From Alphaproteobacteria bacterium UBA3637 (GTDB lineage Bacteria; Pseudomonadota; Alphaproteobacteria; CAAHEQ01; UBA3637), in contig DFKU01000052.1 in the NCBI GenBank assembly GCA_002373615.1, positions 1 through 12,074 of the forward strand: a stretch of 12,074 nt of DNA, given 5' to 3'. Each line of letters starts with the position of its first letter. Position 1 is the first letter of the stretch. The translations under genes were made by a program, and so were the position numbers. The notes beneath the pieces were generated by a model that had not been told where the DNA came from, did no database searches, and worked only from the letters and a program-made list of their open reading frames with translations. Positions 5,905 to 10,314 of the stretch are shown in pieces.

Positions 5905-6373
5905 TCGCCCCGGTTGGGATGAATATTTTTTGGAGGTTATGCATGCACTGGCCAAACGTGCCACCTGCGACCGTGGGCGGACAGCTTGTGTGATTGTTCG
6001 GGATAATCAAATCATTGTGTCGGGTTACGTGGGCTCGCCCCCGGGGCTTCCCCATTGTGACGAAGTGGGCCACCTGATGAAAAAAGTGGTGGAAGAGGAT
6101 GGCTCTATTCACGAACATTGTATGCGCACGATTCATGCGGAACAAAATGCGATTTGCCAGGCGGCCAAACGGGGGGTCTCAGTGAATGGGGCGACCCTTT
6201 ATTGTAAGTTGGCTCCGTGCAGAACATGTGCTATGTTGTTGATTGCTTCAGGGATAAAGCGCATTGTGGCGGAATATAAATATCACGCAGGCGGCGAGGC
6301 CGAGGAAATGCTGAAAACCGCCGGCGTTCAGTTGGAATATATCCACGACGAAACGCTTCAATATCAAAAATAA
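5891..6373 (+). CDS. Deoxycytidylate (dCMP) deaminase, ComEB-type
   Basis: A 160-residue zinc deaminase. HAE (82-84) supplies the zinc ligand His82 and the catalytic Glu84, and PCRTC (109-113) supplies Cys110 and Cys113. The segment GYVGSPPGLPHCDEVGH and the HCMRTIHAEQNAI block are characteristic of dCMP deaminases of the ComEB group, which convert dCMP to dUMP for thymidylate synthesis. An in-frame ATG at 5774 would add 39 residues entirely within mltG. ATG 5891 is preferred because AAAAGGAGG (5876-5884) lies 6 bases upstream and the family start MEKYNRPGWDEYF fits. The start lies inside the last codons of mltG. It is followed by a hairpin terminator shared with the convergent pilin gene. 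Confidence 0.93.
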   Translation: MEKYNRPGWDEYFLEVMHALAKRATCDRGRTACVIVRDNQIIVSGYVGSPPGLPHCDEVGHLMKKVVEEDGSIHEHCMRTIHAEQNAICQAAKRGVSVNGATLYCKLAPCRTCAMLLIASGIKRIVAEYKYHAGGEAEEMLKTAGVQLEYIHDETLQYQK

Positions 6374-6377
6374 AAAG

Positions 6378-6397
6378 ATCCGCCGAACTTGGCGGAT
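6378..6397. terminator. Bidirectional terminator
   Basis: ATCCGCC-GAACTT-GGCGGAT, a perfect 7-bp stem. On the minus strand it is followed by CTTTTTATTTTT, a strong U-run for the pilin gene ending at 6426. On the plus strand TTTAAAATAAA gives a weaker tail for the deaminase gene. Confidence 0.85.
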
Positions 6398-6425
6398 TTA
6401 AAATAAAAGGTGTACTTTAAACTTT

Positions 6426-6875
6426 TTAAGGGCAGCGGAAATTGGGGGCAGATTCGCATCCGCTACAACTGCTATCGTTGCAACTTTGTCCACGATTTGG
6501 ATAAAAGGTAAGGGTGGTACTATCAATTTCCACCTTGCATTGTCCAAAGGTGTTTTTTACCATTTCTTGGATAGCCTGGCATTCACTGCCCTCCTTAAAG
6601 GTAAGCTGAACTTGACCATTGCTGGCCCCCTCGACGCTTTCCACACATTCCGGCAATCCCCAATCATCATCCAAATCTTCAAAGTCAATACATTTGTTGC
6701 GTGTTTGGGCTTCGACAGACATTTCGGCAATCAGCCCTGCGATCCCATTGGCGCGAAATCTTTGCATGGCGCTGCGAAAACCGGCAATTCCCCCCAAGGT
6801 AATGACGCCCATAATGGCCAGCACACCTAACATTTCCACCATAGACCGTCCGATTTCTGAATTTTTTAAAAACAT
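6426..6875 (-). CDS. Cysteine-rich type IV pilin-like protein
   Basis: A 149-residue protein with a 9-residue leader ending in Gly (MFLKNSEIG), then RSMVEMLGVLAIMGVITLGG. This is a class III/prepilin-like signal in which Glu sits at position +5 of the mature protein, so prepilin peptidase cleavage after Gly9 is expected. The hydrophobic helix (about residues 13-32) would anchor it in the inner membrane and pack in a pilus or pseudopilus core. It differs from the other four pilins here in having a longer, acidic globular part with eight cysteines, four of them in the last 20 residues (QSCNDSSCSGCESAPNFRCP), suggesting several disulfides. Strong Shine-Dalgarno AAGGAGGT. It has its own consensus promoter with a 14-bp palindrome in the spacer. 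It may be a minor or tip pilin; that role is inferred. Confidence 0.85.
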   Translation of the reverse strand: MFLKNSEIGRSMVEMLGVLAIMGVITLGGIAGFRSAMQRFRANGIAGLIAEMSVEAQTRNKCIDFEDLDDDWGLPECVESVEGASNGQVQLTFKEGSECQAIQEMVKNTFGQCKVEIDSTTLTFYPNRGQSCNDSSCSGCESAPNFRCP

Positions 6876-6901
6876 TTTGACCTCCTTGGATTCACAGATT
6901 T

Positions 6902-6930
6902 GATATACGTCTTTTATATAAAAGAGTCAA
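6902..6930 (-). promoter_or_regulatory. Promoter of the cysteine-rich pilin gene with palindrome in the spacer
   Basis: On the minus strand, TTGACT (6925-6930), a 17-base spacer, then TATATC (6902-6907). Fourteen of the 17 spacer bases are the perfect palindrome CTTTTATATAAAAG (6911-6924), which also occurs in front of two other pilin genes (7201-7214 and 8212-8225). A protein bound there would block or remodel RNA polymerase binding. Confidence 0.7.
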
Positions 6931-6935
6931 GGAAA

Positions 6936-6978
6936 ATCATTAAATGGTTAACAACACCTTAAAAAATAAAAAAAGTTA
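6936..6978 (+). repeat. AT-rich direct repeat, copy 1
   Basis: About 43 bases (ATCAT...GTTAAC...CCTTAA...AAAATAAAAAAAGTTA) recur with a few changes at 7045-7088. The two copies flank the palindromic element at 6989-7024. Confidence 0.6.
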
Positions 6979-6988
6979 CTTCTCTCTC

Positions 6989-7024
6989 TGTCATCCTTGG
7001 GCAAGCGAAGCGCGACCCGAGGAT
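6989..7024. repeat. Dispersed palindromic repeat (TGTCATCC type), degenerate copy
   Basis: TGTCATCC leads into ATCCTTGGG (6993-7001) paired with CCCGAGGAT (7016-7024) with one G-T mismatch, around a CAAGCGAAGCGCGA loop. It resembles the element at 8284-8343. Such GTCAT...CCCGAG elements are scattered through intergenic regions of many alphaproteobacteria. Confidence 0.6.
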
Positions 7025-7044
7025 CCGTCTATGATACTTGTAAG

Positions 7045-7088
7045 ATCATGTAAAAGTTAACAAATCCTTAACAAAATAAAAAAAGTTA
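7045..7088 (+). repeat. AT-rich direct repeat, copy 2
   Basis: Second copy of the 6936-6978 repeat, with matching GTTAACAA, CCTTAA and AAAATAAAAAAAGTTA blocks. The 7089-7156 stretch that follows contains no gene that I can see. Confidence 0.6.
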
Positions 7089-7156
7089 AAAAGGGGGCTT
7101 GATTTTTGACAAAGAAAGGTTAAAGCTGAGTTTCGTTAGCGTCTCCTGATGGAGTA

Positions 7157-7233
7157 AACATAAAGTAAATTATGCGACTTTGAAGGGGGCAAATGTTAAA
7201 CTTTTATATAAAAGAAAAGGAAAAATTAAAATG
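7157..7233 (+). repeat. Duplicated promoter/leader block, copy 1
   Basis: This 77-base block is nearly identical (one single-base gap) to the reverse complement of 8193-8270. It contains AACATAAAGTAAAT, a probable -10 TATGCG (7171-7176), AGGGGGCAAATGTTAAA, the palindrome CTTTTATATAAAAG (7201-7214), and AAAAGGAAAAATTAAAATG, a ribosome-binding site plus start codon. In this copy the start codon opens a 13-codon ORF; in the other copy it starts a pilin gene directly. Confidence 0.8.
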
Positions 7234-7272
7234 AACCAAAATTTAGAAAAAATTATTGAGGCGCGTTATTAG
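7231..7272 (+). CDS. Leader peptide ORF MNQNLEKIIEARY, upstream of a pilin gene
   Basis: ATG at 7231 with a purine-rich ribosome-binding site (AAAAGGAAA) reads MNQNLEKIIEARY and stops at TAG 7270-7272. A near-identical ORF, MNQNVEKVIEARY, lies in the leader of efp at 10206-10247 on the minus strand. The four base differences between them are two silent and two conservative (Val/Leu, Val/Ile). About 71 bases after the stop are also alignable up to the start codon of the main gene in both cases. This supports a shared translated leader. A role in translational control of the pilin gene is inferred; common descent without function remains possible. Confidence 0.55.
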   Translation: MNQNLEKIIEARY

Positions 7273-7344
7273 CGGCGAAATTAGTTTTTCTTATTTTGAT
7301 ACATTGAGTTTATCCGAAAACAAAAACGAAAGGAAAAAATTAAA

Positions 7345-7740
7345 ATGATTAATAATGAAAATGGTCGTTCAATGGTTGAAATGCTGGGCGTTTTGGCTAT
7401 TATCGGTGTGTTGTCTGTGGCTGGTATCGCCGGCTATACAATGGCAATGAAAAAATATCGTGTCAACGAAGTTGTGAACACAGCTTCTCAAGTGGCTATT
7501 TTAGCCCGTTCACTGAATGCTGGAAATGGTGGAGTCGGTTATGCAACTGGTTCTACAGGTACAACCTCAGGCGCCGTGGATACAGGTATTGCAAAACCAA
7601 ACGGAGTAACTAAGATTGAAGCTAATTGCTCTTCAGATCCTTGTACAGTGACAATTACTGGCGCTGGTGACCTTAAGGATTTGATCGAAACAACTGTTGG
7701 AACCAGCAACGGTTTCTACACCGCAACAGTAAGTTCATAA
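7345..7740 (+). CDS. Type IV pilin-like protein
   Basis: A 131-residue protein: 7-residue leader MINNENG, predicted prepilin peptidase cleavage, mature start RSMVEMLGVLAIIGVLS with Glu at +5, and a single hydrophobic helix to about residue 31. YTMAMKKYRVNEVVNTASQV continues the amphipathic alpha1 helix. The globular part is small, Gly/Thr/Ser-rich, with one cysteine pair (NCSSDPC) and a beta-rich end finishing in FYTATVSS. The first 90 or so coding bases are nearly identical to those of the pilins at 8195 (minus) and 8568. Its leader combines a duplicated promoter block (7157-7233) with a segment resembling the efp leader (7231-7344). It should be a pilus or pseudopilus subunit; no assembly genes are nearby. 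Confidence 0.88.
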   Translation: MINNENGRSMVEMLGVLAIIGVLSVAGIAGYTMAMKKYRVNEVVNTASQVAILARSLNAGNGGVGYATGSTGTTSGAVDTGIAKPNGVTKIEANCSSDPCTVTITGAGDLKDLIETTVGTSNGFYTATVSS

Positions 7741-7747
7741 CCCACTT

Positions 7748-7763
7748 TATCCCGTTTGGGATA
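7748..7763 (+). other. Small hairpin after the pilin stop codon
   Basis: TATCCC-GTTT-GGGATA, a perfect 6-bp stem eight bases past the stop of the 7345 pilin gene and upstream of the main terminator. It may protect the mRNA 3' end. Confidence 0.45.
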
Positions 7764-7774
7764 GGATAAAAATA

Positions 7775-7806
7775 CTCCCCAGGGTTTTCCCAGGGGAGAT
7801 TTTTTT
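7775..7806. terminator. Strong bidirectional terminator between convergent pilin genes
   Basis: CTCCCC-A-GGG-TTTT-CCC-A-GGGGAG (7775-7798), with one internal A-A mismatch, is followed by ATTTTTTT on the plus strand and by TATTTTTATCC on the minus strand. It serves the plus gene ending at 7740 and the minus gene ending at 7821. Confidence 0.92.
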
Positions 7807-7820
7807 GCTTTTGTTCAAAA

Positions 7821-8195
7821 TTATGAACAAGCTGCAACTGTGTAGAAATTATTGCCTGAAATAGCGTTACAAACAGCCGTCTTTAAGTTAGTATCTGTAA
7901 GTCCTGTAAATTCAACTGTACAGGTATCACCAGAACAGGCACCAGTAATTTCAGTCACACCACTTGGGATAGTACCAGCGGCCATTGTGTCGGTGTATTT
8001 TACCGTTCCACCTGTACCAGCACCAGCGGCACGAGCCAAAATAGCCACTTGAGAAGCAGCATTCACAATTTCATTGGCACGATATTTACGCATAGCCATT
8101 GTATAGCCAGCGATACCAGCCACAGACAACACACCGATAATAGCCAAAACGCCCAGCATTTCAACCATTGAACGACCATTTTCATTATTTAACAT
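7821..8195 (-). CDS. Type IV pilin-like protein
   Basis: A 124-residue protein starting at ATG 8195, preceded by AAAAGGAAA; longer in-frame starts up to 8255 would read through the duplicated leader and are unlikely. Leader MLNNENG, then RSMVEMLGVLAIIGVLS with Glu +5 and the hydrophobic helix. YTMAMRKYRANEIVNAASQVAILAR is nearly the same as in the 7345 gene. The C-terminal domain has four cysteines (GACSGDTC, AVC, AACS), so two disulfides are likely. It is convergent with the 7345 gene and shares its terminator. The upstream block 8193-8270 duplicates 7157-7233. This and the 7345 gene look like recent duplicates whose distal parts have diverged. Confidence 0.88.
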   Translation of the reverse strand: MLNNENGRSMVEMLGVLAIIGVLSVAGIAGYTMAMRKYRANEIVNAASQVAILARAAGAGTGGTVKYTDTMAAGTIPSGVTEITGACSGDTCTVEFTGLTDTNLKTAVCNAISGNNFYTVAACS

Positions 8196-8270
8196 TTTAA
8201 TTTTTCCTTTTCTTTTATATAAAAGTTTAACATTTGCCCCCTTACAAAGTCGCATAATTTACTTTATGTT
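8193..8270 (-). repeat. Duplicated promoter/leader block, copy 2 (inverted)
   Basis: Reverse complement of 7157-7233 with one extra T in the CTTTGTAAGGGGG part. It holds the palindrome CTTTTATATAAAAG at 8212-8225 and leads directly to the pilin ATG at 8195. With the matching N-terminal codons, it makes an inverted repeat of over 150 bp with the 7345 locus, interrupted there by the 7234-7344 leader segment. Confidence 0.82.
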
Positions 8271-8279
8271 CACTTCCAA
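8251..8279 (-). promoter_or_regulatory. Promoter of the pilin gene at 8195
   Basis: On the minus strand, TTGGAA (8274-8279), a 17-base spacer, then TATGCG (8251-8256). The -10 and downstream bases are shared with the 7157 block, but the -35 differs there (GATGGA at the same distance), so the two copies may differ in strength. Confidence 0.55.
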
Positions 8280-8283
8280 AACT

Positions 8284-8343
8284 TTGTCATTCTCGGGCTT
8301 GACCCGAGAATCCATGGATCCTTCGTTTCACTCAGGATGACAA
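8284..8343. repeat. Dispersed palindromic repeat (GTCATTCTCGGG type)
   Basis: A 60-base element with terminal inverted repeats TTGTCAT (8284-8290) / ATGACAA (8337-8343) and a strong internal hairpin TTCTCGGG (8290-8297) / CCCGAGAA (8303-8310). ATCCATGGATCC lies in the middle. It looks like a small non-coding mobile or REP-like element. Confidence 0.72.
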
Positions 8344-8362
8344 GGGGAGGGAATGGATCCCT

Positions 8363-8441
8363 CGTCATTGCGAGGAATAAAATGACGAAGCAATCTGGAG
8401 AGGCTTGATAGATTGCCACGTCCTGCGGGCTCGCAATGACG
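8363..8441. repeat. Dispersed palindromic repeat (CGTCATTGCGAG type)
   Basis: A 79-base element bounded by a 12-base perfect inverted repeat CGTCATTGCGAG (8363-8374) / CTCGCAATGACG (8430-8441), with a nested pair GCAATCT (8390-8396) / AGATTGC (8410-8416). The sequence CGTCATTGCGAG...GAAGCAATCT is a widespread intergenic repeat type in diverse bacteria. It lies 20 bases from the element at 8284-8343. Confidence 0.75.
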
Positions 8442-8503
8442 GAATATAAAAACGGACTGAGATCAAAGCAATAACAAAAAAAGTAAAAAATGCAAAAAAA
8501 CAG

Positions 8504-8533
8504 TTGCTTTTTATCAAAAAATCAGGAATGATA
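8504..8533 (+). promoter_or_regulatory. Conserved promoter-like block of the pilin gene at 8568
   Basis: TTGCTT (8504-8509) and GAATGATA (8526-8533), with an A-rich spacer of 16 bases. The same two blocks occur at identical spacing in front of the pilin gene at 9081. The exact -10 hexamer is uncertain; ATGATA at 18 bases is possible. Confidence 0.5.
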
Positions 8534-8567
8534 GGGGTATGTTCAACAAAAAAACGAAAGGGAAAAC

Positions 8568-8942
8568 ATGTTAAAAACAAATGAAAATGGTCGTTCAATG
8601 GTTGAAATGTTGGGCGTTTTGGCTATTATCGGTGTGTTGTCTGTGGCTGGTATCGCCGGCTATAGCATGGCAATGAAGCGTTATCGCGCCAACGAAGTCG
8701 TGAATACTGCCTCCGTTCTTTACACATTGGCCGAAGCAAAGTATTTAATGGGAGGGCCAGGAACTGAATATAAGGCAAAAGAAGATGCCAGCCTTACCCT
8801 ACCTTCTGGGGTTACAAGTATGAAATATAAACGTGAAGAAGGGCAAAAAGGAGTAGTGACTGTCGTAGGGGCTGAGGATTTCTGTGACATTATTACAAAC
8901 ATAATTGGTACCTCGGCTGAATATTCTATAAAGTGTTCATAA
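8568..8942 (+). CDS. Type IV pilin-like protein
   Basis: A 124-residue protein with an 8-residue leader MLKTNENG and mature start RSMVEMLGVLAIIGVLS (Glu +5), one hydrophobic helix, then YSMAMKRYRANEVVNTASVLYTLAEA. The C-terminal domain is unlike those of the 7345 and 8195 genes: lysine- and glutamate-rich (KYKREEGQKG) with two cysteines (DFC and the terminal KCS), which could form the disulfide-bonded loop near the C-terminus common in pilins. Ribosome-binding site GAAAGGG; own promoter block 8504-8533 and own terminator 8967-8992, so it is a single-gene unit. The 5' coding DNA is nearly identical to the 7345 gene. Confidence 0.88.
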   Translation: MLKTNENGRSMVEMLGVLAIIGVLSVAGIAGYSMAMKRYRANEVVNTASVLYTLAEAKYLMGGPGTEYKAKEDASLTLPSGVTSMKYKREEGQKGVVTVVGAEDFCDIITNIIGTSAEYSIKCS

Positions 8943-8966
8943 ATCCCTTAAAGTTAAACAAAATCG

Positions 8967-8992
8967 TCCCCCGACCCAAAGGGGGATTTTTT
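8967..8992 (+). terminator. Rho-independent terminator
   Basis: TCCCCC (8967-8972) / GGGGGA (8981-8986) with an 8-base loop, followed by TTTTTT (8987-8992). It ends the pilin transcript from 8568. Confidence 0.92.
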
Positions 8993-9007
8993 ATTTACAC
9001 AAAGTAC

Positions 9008-9037
9008 TTGCTTTTTTTGAAAAAATGGTGAATGATA
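9008..9037 (+). promoter_or_regulatory. Conserved promoter-like block of the pilin gene at 9081
   Basis: TTGCTT (9008-9013) and GAATGATA (9030-9037), the same blocks and spacing as at 8504-8533, with an A-rich spacer in both. Confidence 0.5.
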
Positions 9038-9080
9038 ATCCTTGTCATTAAAATAACAAAAAAAAGAAAGGGAATTAAAA

Positions 9081-9512
9081 ATGTTTTTTAATAATGAAAA
9101 AGGTCGTTCAATGGTTGAAATGCTGGGCGTTTTGGCGATTGTCGGCGTATTATCCGTGGCTGGTATCATGGGCTACACTGTGGCCATGCGTAAATATCGC
9201 GCCAACGAAATTGCACAAGCCGTGTCCATGTTGGCCGTGGCTGCTAAAACAGATAACGGAGGCTATGGTATTACTTCAGATAAGGGGTATACAGATTTAT
9301 TGGAAGCTGACAGAAATCCTTCTGGCGCGACATCAATAACCGCGAAATCGGCCAATGATAAGTTTGATAATAAAATTAACGTAGTCGTTGAAACTTCAGA
9401 ATTGTGTAAAGCTGTTGCGAATATCTTTGGTACCAGTTCTAGTAATCCGTTGTATGTAAGCAGCTCTGGTTGTGAAGATAGTCCTTATACTTTGGAAGTT
9501 ACTGTTAAATAA
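9081..9512 (+). CDS. Type IV pilin-like protein
   Basis: A 143-residue protein with leader MFFNNEKG, mature start RSMVEMLGVLAIVGVLS (Glu +5), and hydrophobic helix to about residue 33. YTVAMRKYRANEIAQAVSMLAVAAK continues alpha1. The globular part has two cysteines (ELCKAV and SSGCED) and ends in a beta-type strand (YTLEVTVK) beyond the second cysteine. It is the most divergent in DNA of the four short pilins, with several silent changes even in the signal region, so it is an older copy. Ribosome-binding site GAAAGGGAA, single-gene unit with promoter block 9008-9037 and a terminator shared with convergent efp. Confidence 0.88.
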   Translation: MFFNNEKGRSMVEMLGVLAIVGVLSVAGIMGYTVAMRKYRANEIAQAVSMLAVAAKTDNGGYGITSDKGYTDLLEADRNPSGATSITAKSANDKFDNKINVVVETSELCKAVANIFGTSSSNPLYVSSSGCEDSPYTLEVTVK

Positions 9513-9530
9513 TTTTCAACACAAAAAACA

Positions 9531-9554
9531 CCCCCTGATTTCAGGGGGCTTTTT
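9531..9554. terminator. Bidirectional terminator between pilin gene and efp
   Basis: CCCCCTG-ATTT-CAGGGGG (9531-9548), followed by CTTTTT on the plus strand and by TGTTTTTTG on the minus strand. Confidence 0.92.
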
Positions 9555-9570
9555 ATTACTTTCAAAACGC

Positions 9571-10134
9571 TTATTTTGCGCGTTCTACATAACTATTATC
9601 AATCGTGGACACCACAATCTTTTCCCCAGCGTTCACAAAAGGTGGCACAGTTGTGCGAATTCCGTTTTCCAACACAGCCGGCTTATAAGAAGAAGTCACT
9701 GTTTGATTCTTCAAGGCCGGTTCTGTTTCAGTAATTGTCAATACCACATGGGGCGGCAAATTGACGGAAACGGGTTTACCTTCAATAAAGTTCACGGTGA
9801 CAGGCATGTTGTCTTGTAAATAAAGTGCTTTATCACCCATCGTGTCTGCCATAATTTCAAATTGGTCGTAGGATTCAGAATTCATAAAGCACAATTTGTC
9901 GCCTTCACGGTACAAATAAGTGCAGTCAAATTCTTCACTCATCAATTTTTCCACGGTATCAGCGGTGCGCCAACGTTGCTCTGTCTTTAATCCGGAATCT
10001 ACACCACGCATTTCCACCTGGATAAAGGCACCGCCTTTTCCTGGGGTAATGATGTTGATTTTGGTGACTAAGTATTGTTTTCCATTGTGTTCGATAACCC
10101 ATCCCGGGCGAATTTGGTTTGCTTGTTGTTTCAT
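9571..10134 (-). CDS. efp: Elongation factor P
   Basis: A 187-residue protein with the three-domain EF-P length. Domain I has the modification loop TPGKGGAF with Lys33 at its tip (Lys34 in E. coli); domain III has TVPPFVNAGEKIVVST and ends SYVERAK. EF-P binds stalled ribosomes at the E site and promotes peptide-bond formation at polyproline stretches. The divergent neighbour epmA encodes the ligase that attaches beta-lysine to this lysine, so modification of Lys33 is expected; the partner aminomutase epmB is not in the window. ATG 10134 follows GAAAGGA. The 5' leader is about 140 bases long and encodes a 13-residue peptide whose copy lies before a pilin gene. Confidence 0.96.
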   Translation of the reverse strand: MKQQANQIRPGWVIEHNGKQYLVTKINIITPGKGGAFIQVEMRGVDSGLKTEQRWRTADTVEKLMSEEFDCTYLYREGDKLCFMNSESYDQFEIMADTMGDKALYLQDNMPVTVNFIEGKPVSVNLPPHVVLTITETEPALKNQTVTSSYKPAVLENGIRTTVPPFVNAGEKIVVSTIDNSYVERAK

Positions 10135-10205
10135 TTCACATTTTCCTTTCGTTTATGTTAGTGAATGGACTCAATGCATCAAAACCAGAAAAACTAATTT
10201 CACCG

Positions 10206-10247
10206 CTAATAACGCGCTTCAATAACTTTTTCTACGTTTTGGTTCAT
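10206..10247 (-). CDS. Leader peptide ORF MNQNVEKVIEARY in the efp leader
   Basis: On the minus strand ATG 10247 follows AAAGGAAAATTAGA and reads MNQNVEKVIEARY, stopping at TAG (10208-10206), 71 bases before the efp start. The predicted transcript start (about 10277) puts it first in the efp mRNA. The peptide and the following bases match the leader of the pilin gene at 7345 (MNQNLEKIIEARY). The sequence has no proline pair, so it is not an obvious EF-P-sensing stall peptide. A role as a translated regulator is inferred. Confidence 0.58.
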   Translation of the reverse strand: MNQNVEKVIEARY

Positions 10248-10262
10248 TCTAATTTTCCTTTC

Positions 10263-10291
10263 TTGCAAAAAATACTGAAAAAGATTATACT
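10263..10291 (+). promoter_or_regulatory. Promoter of epmA
   Basis: TTGCAA (10263-10268), a 17-base spacer, then TATACT (10286-10291). The predicted start is about 17 bases before the epmA ATG. Its -10 overlaps the -10 of the opposite efp promoter. Confidence 0.75.
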
Positions 10292-10312
10292 GGATTCAGA
10301 AAGGAAAGTCAA
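10284..10312 (-). promoter_or_regulatory. Promoter of efp, overlapping the epmA promoter
   Basis: On the minus strand, TTGACT (10307-10312), a 17-base spacer, then a perfect TATAAT (10284-10289). It shares bases 10286-10289 with the epmA -10, and its -35 lies in the epmA ribosome-binding region, so only one promoter can be occupied at a time. Confidence 0.78.
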
Positions 10313-10314
10313 GA

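Noticed and set aside
7261..7344. Programmed +1 frameshift joining MNQNLEKIIEARY to the open second frame
   Set aside because: The frame is open in both the pilin and efp leaders, but the slip from TAT to ATT would not pair with the tyrosine tRNA and the site lacks a known slippery motif. Common descent of the leader explains the similarity.
8365..8598. Minus-strand ORF (77 codons) upstream of the 8568 pilin gene
   Set aside because: It runs through the palindromic repeat and the pilin promoter, has no ribosome-binding site, and looks non-coding.
6426..9512. CRISPR or tandem-repeat array suggested by repeated near-identical 90-base blocks
   Set aside because: The repeated blocks are the signal-sequence codons of pilin genes in different orientations, with no regular spacers.
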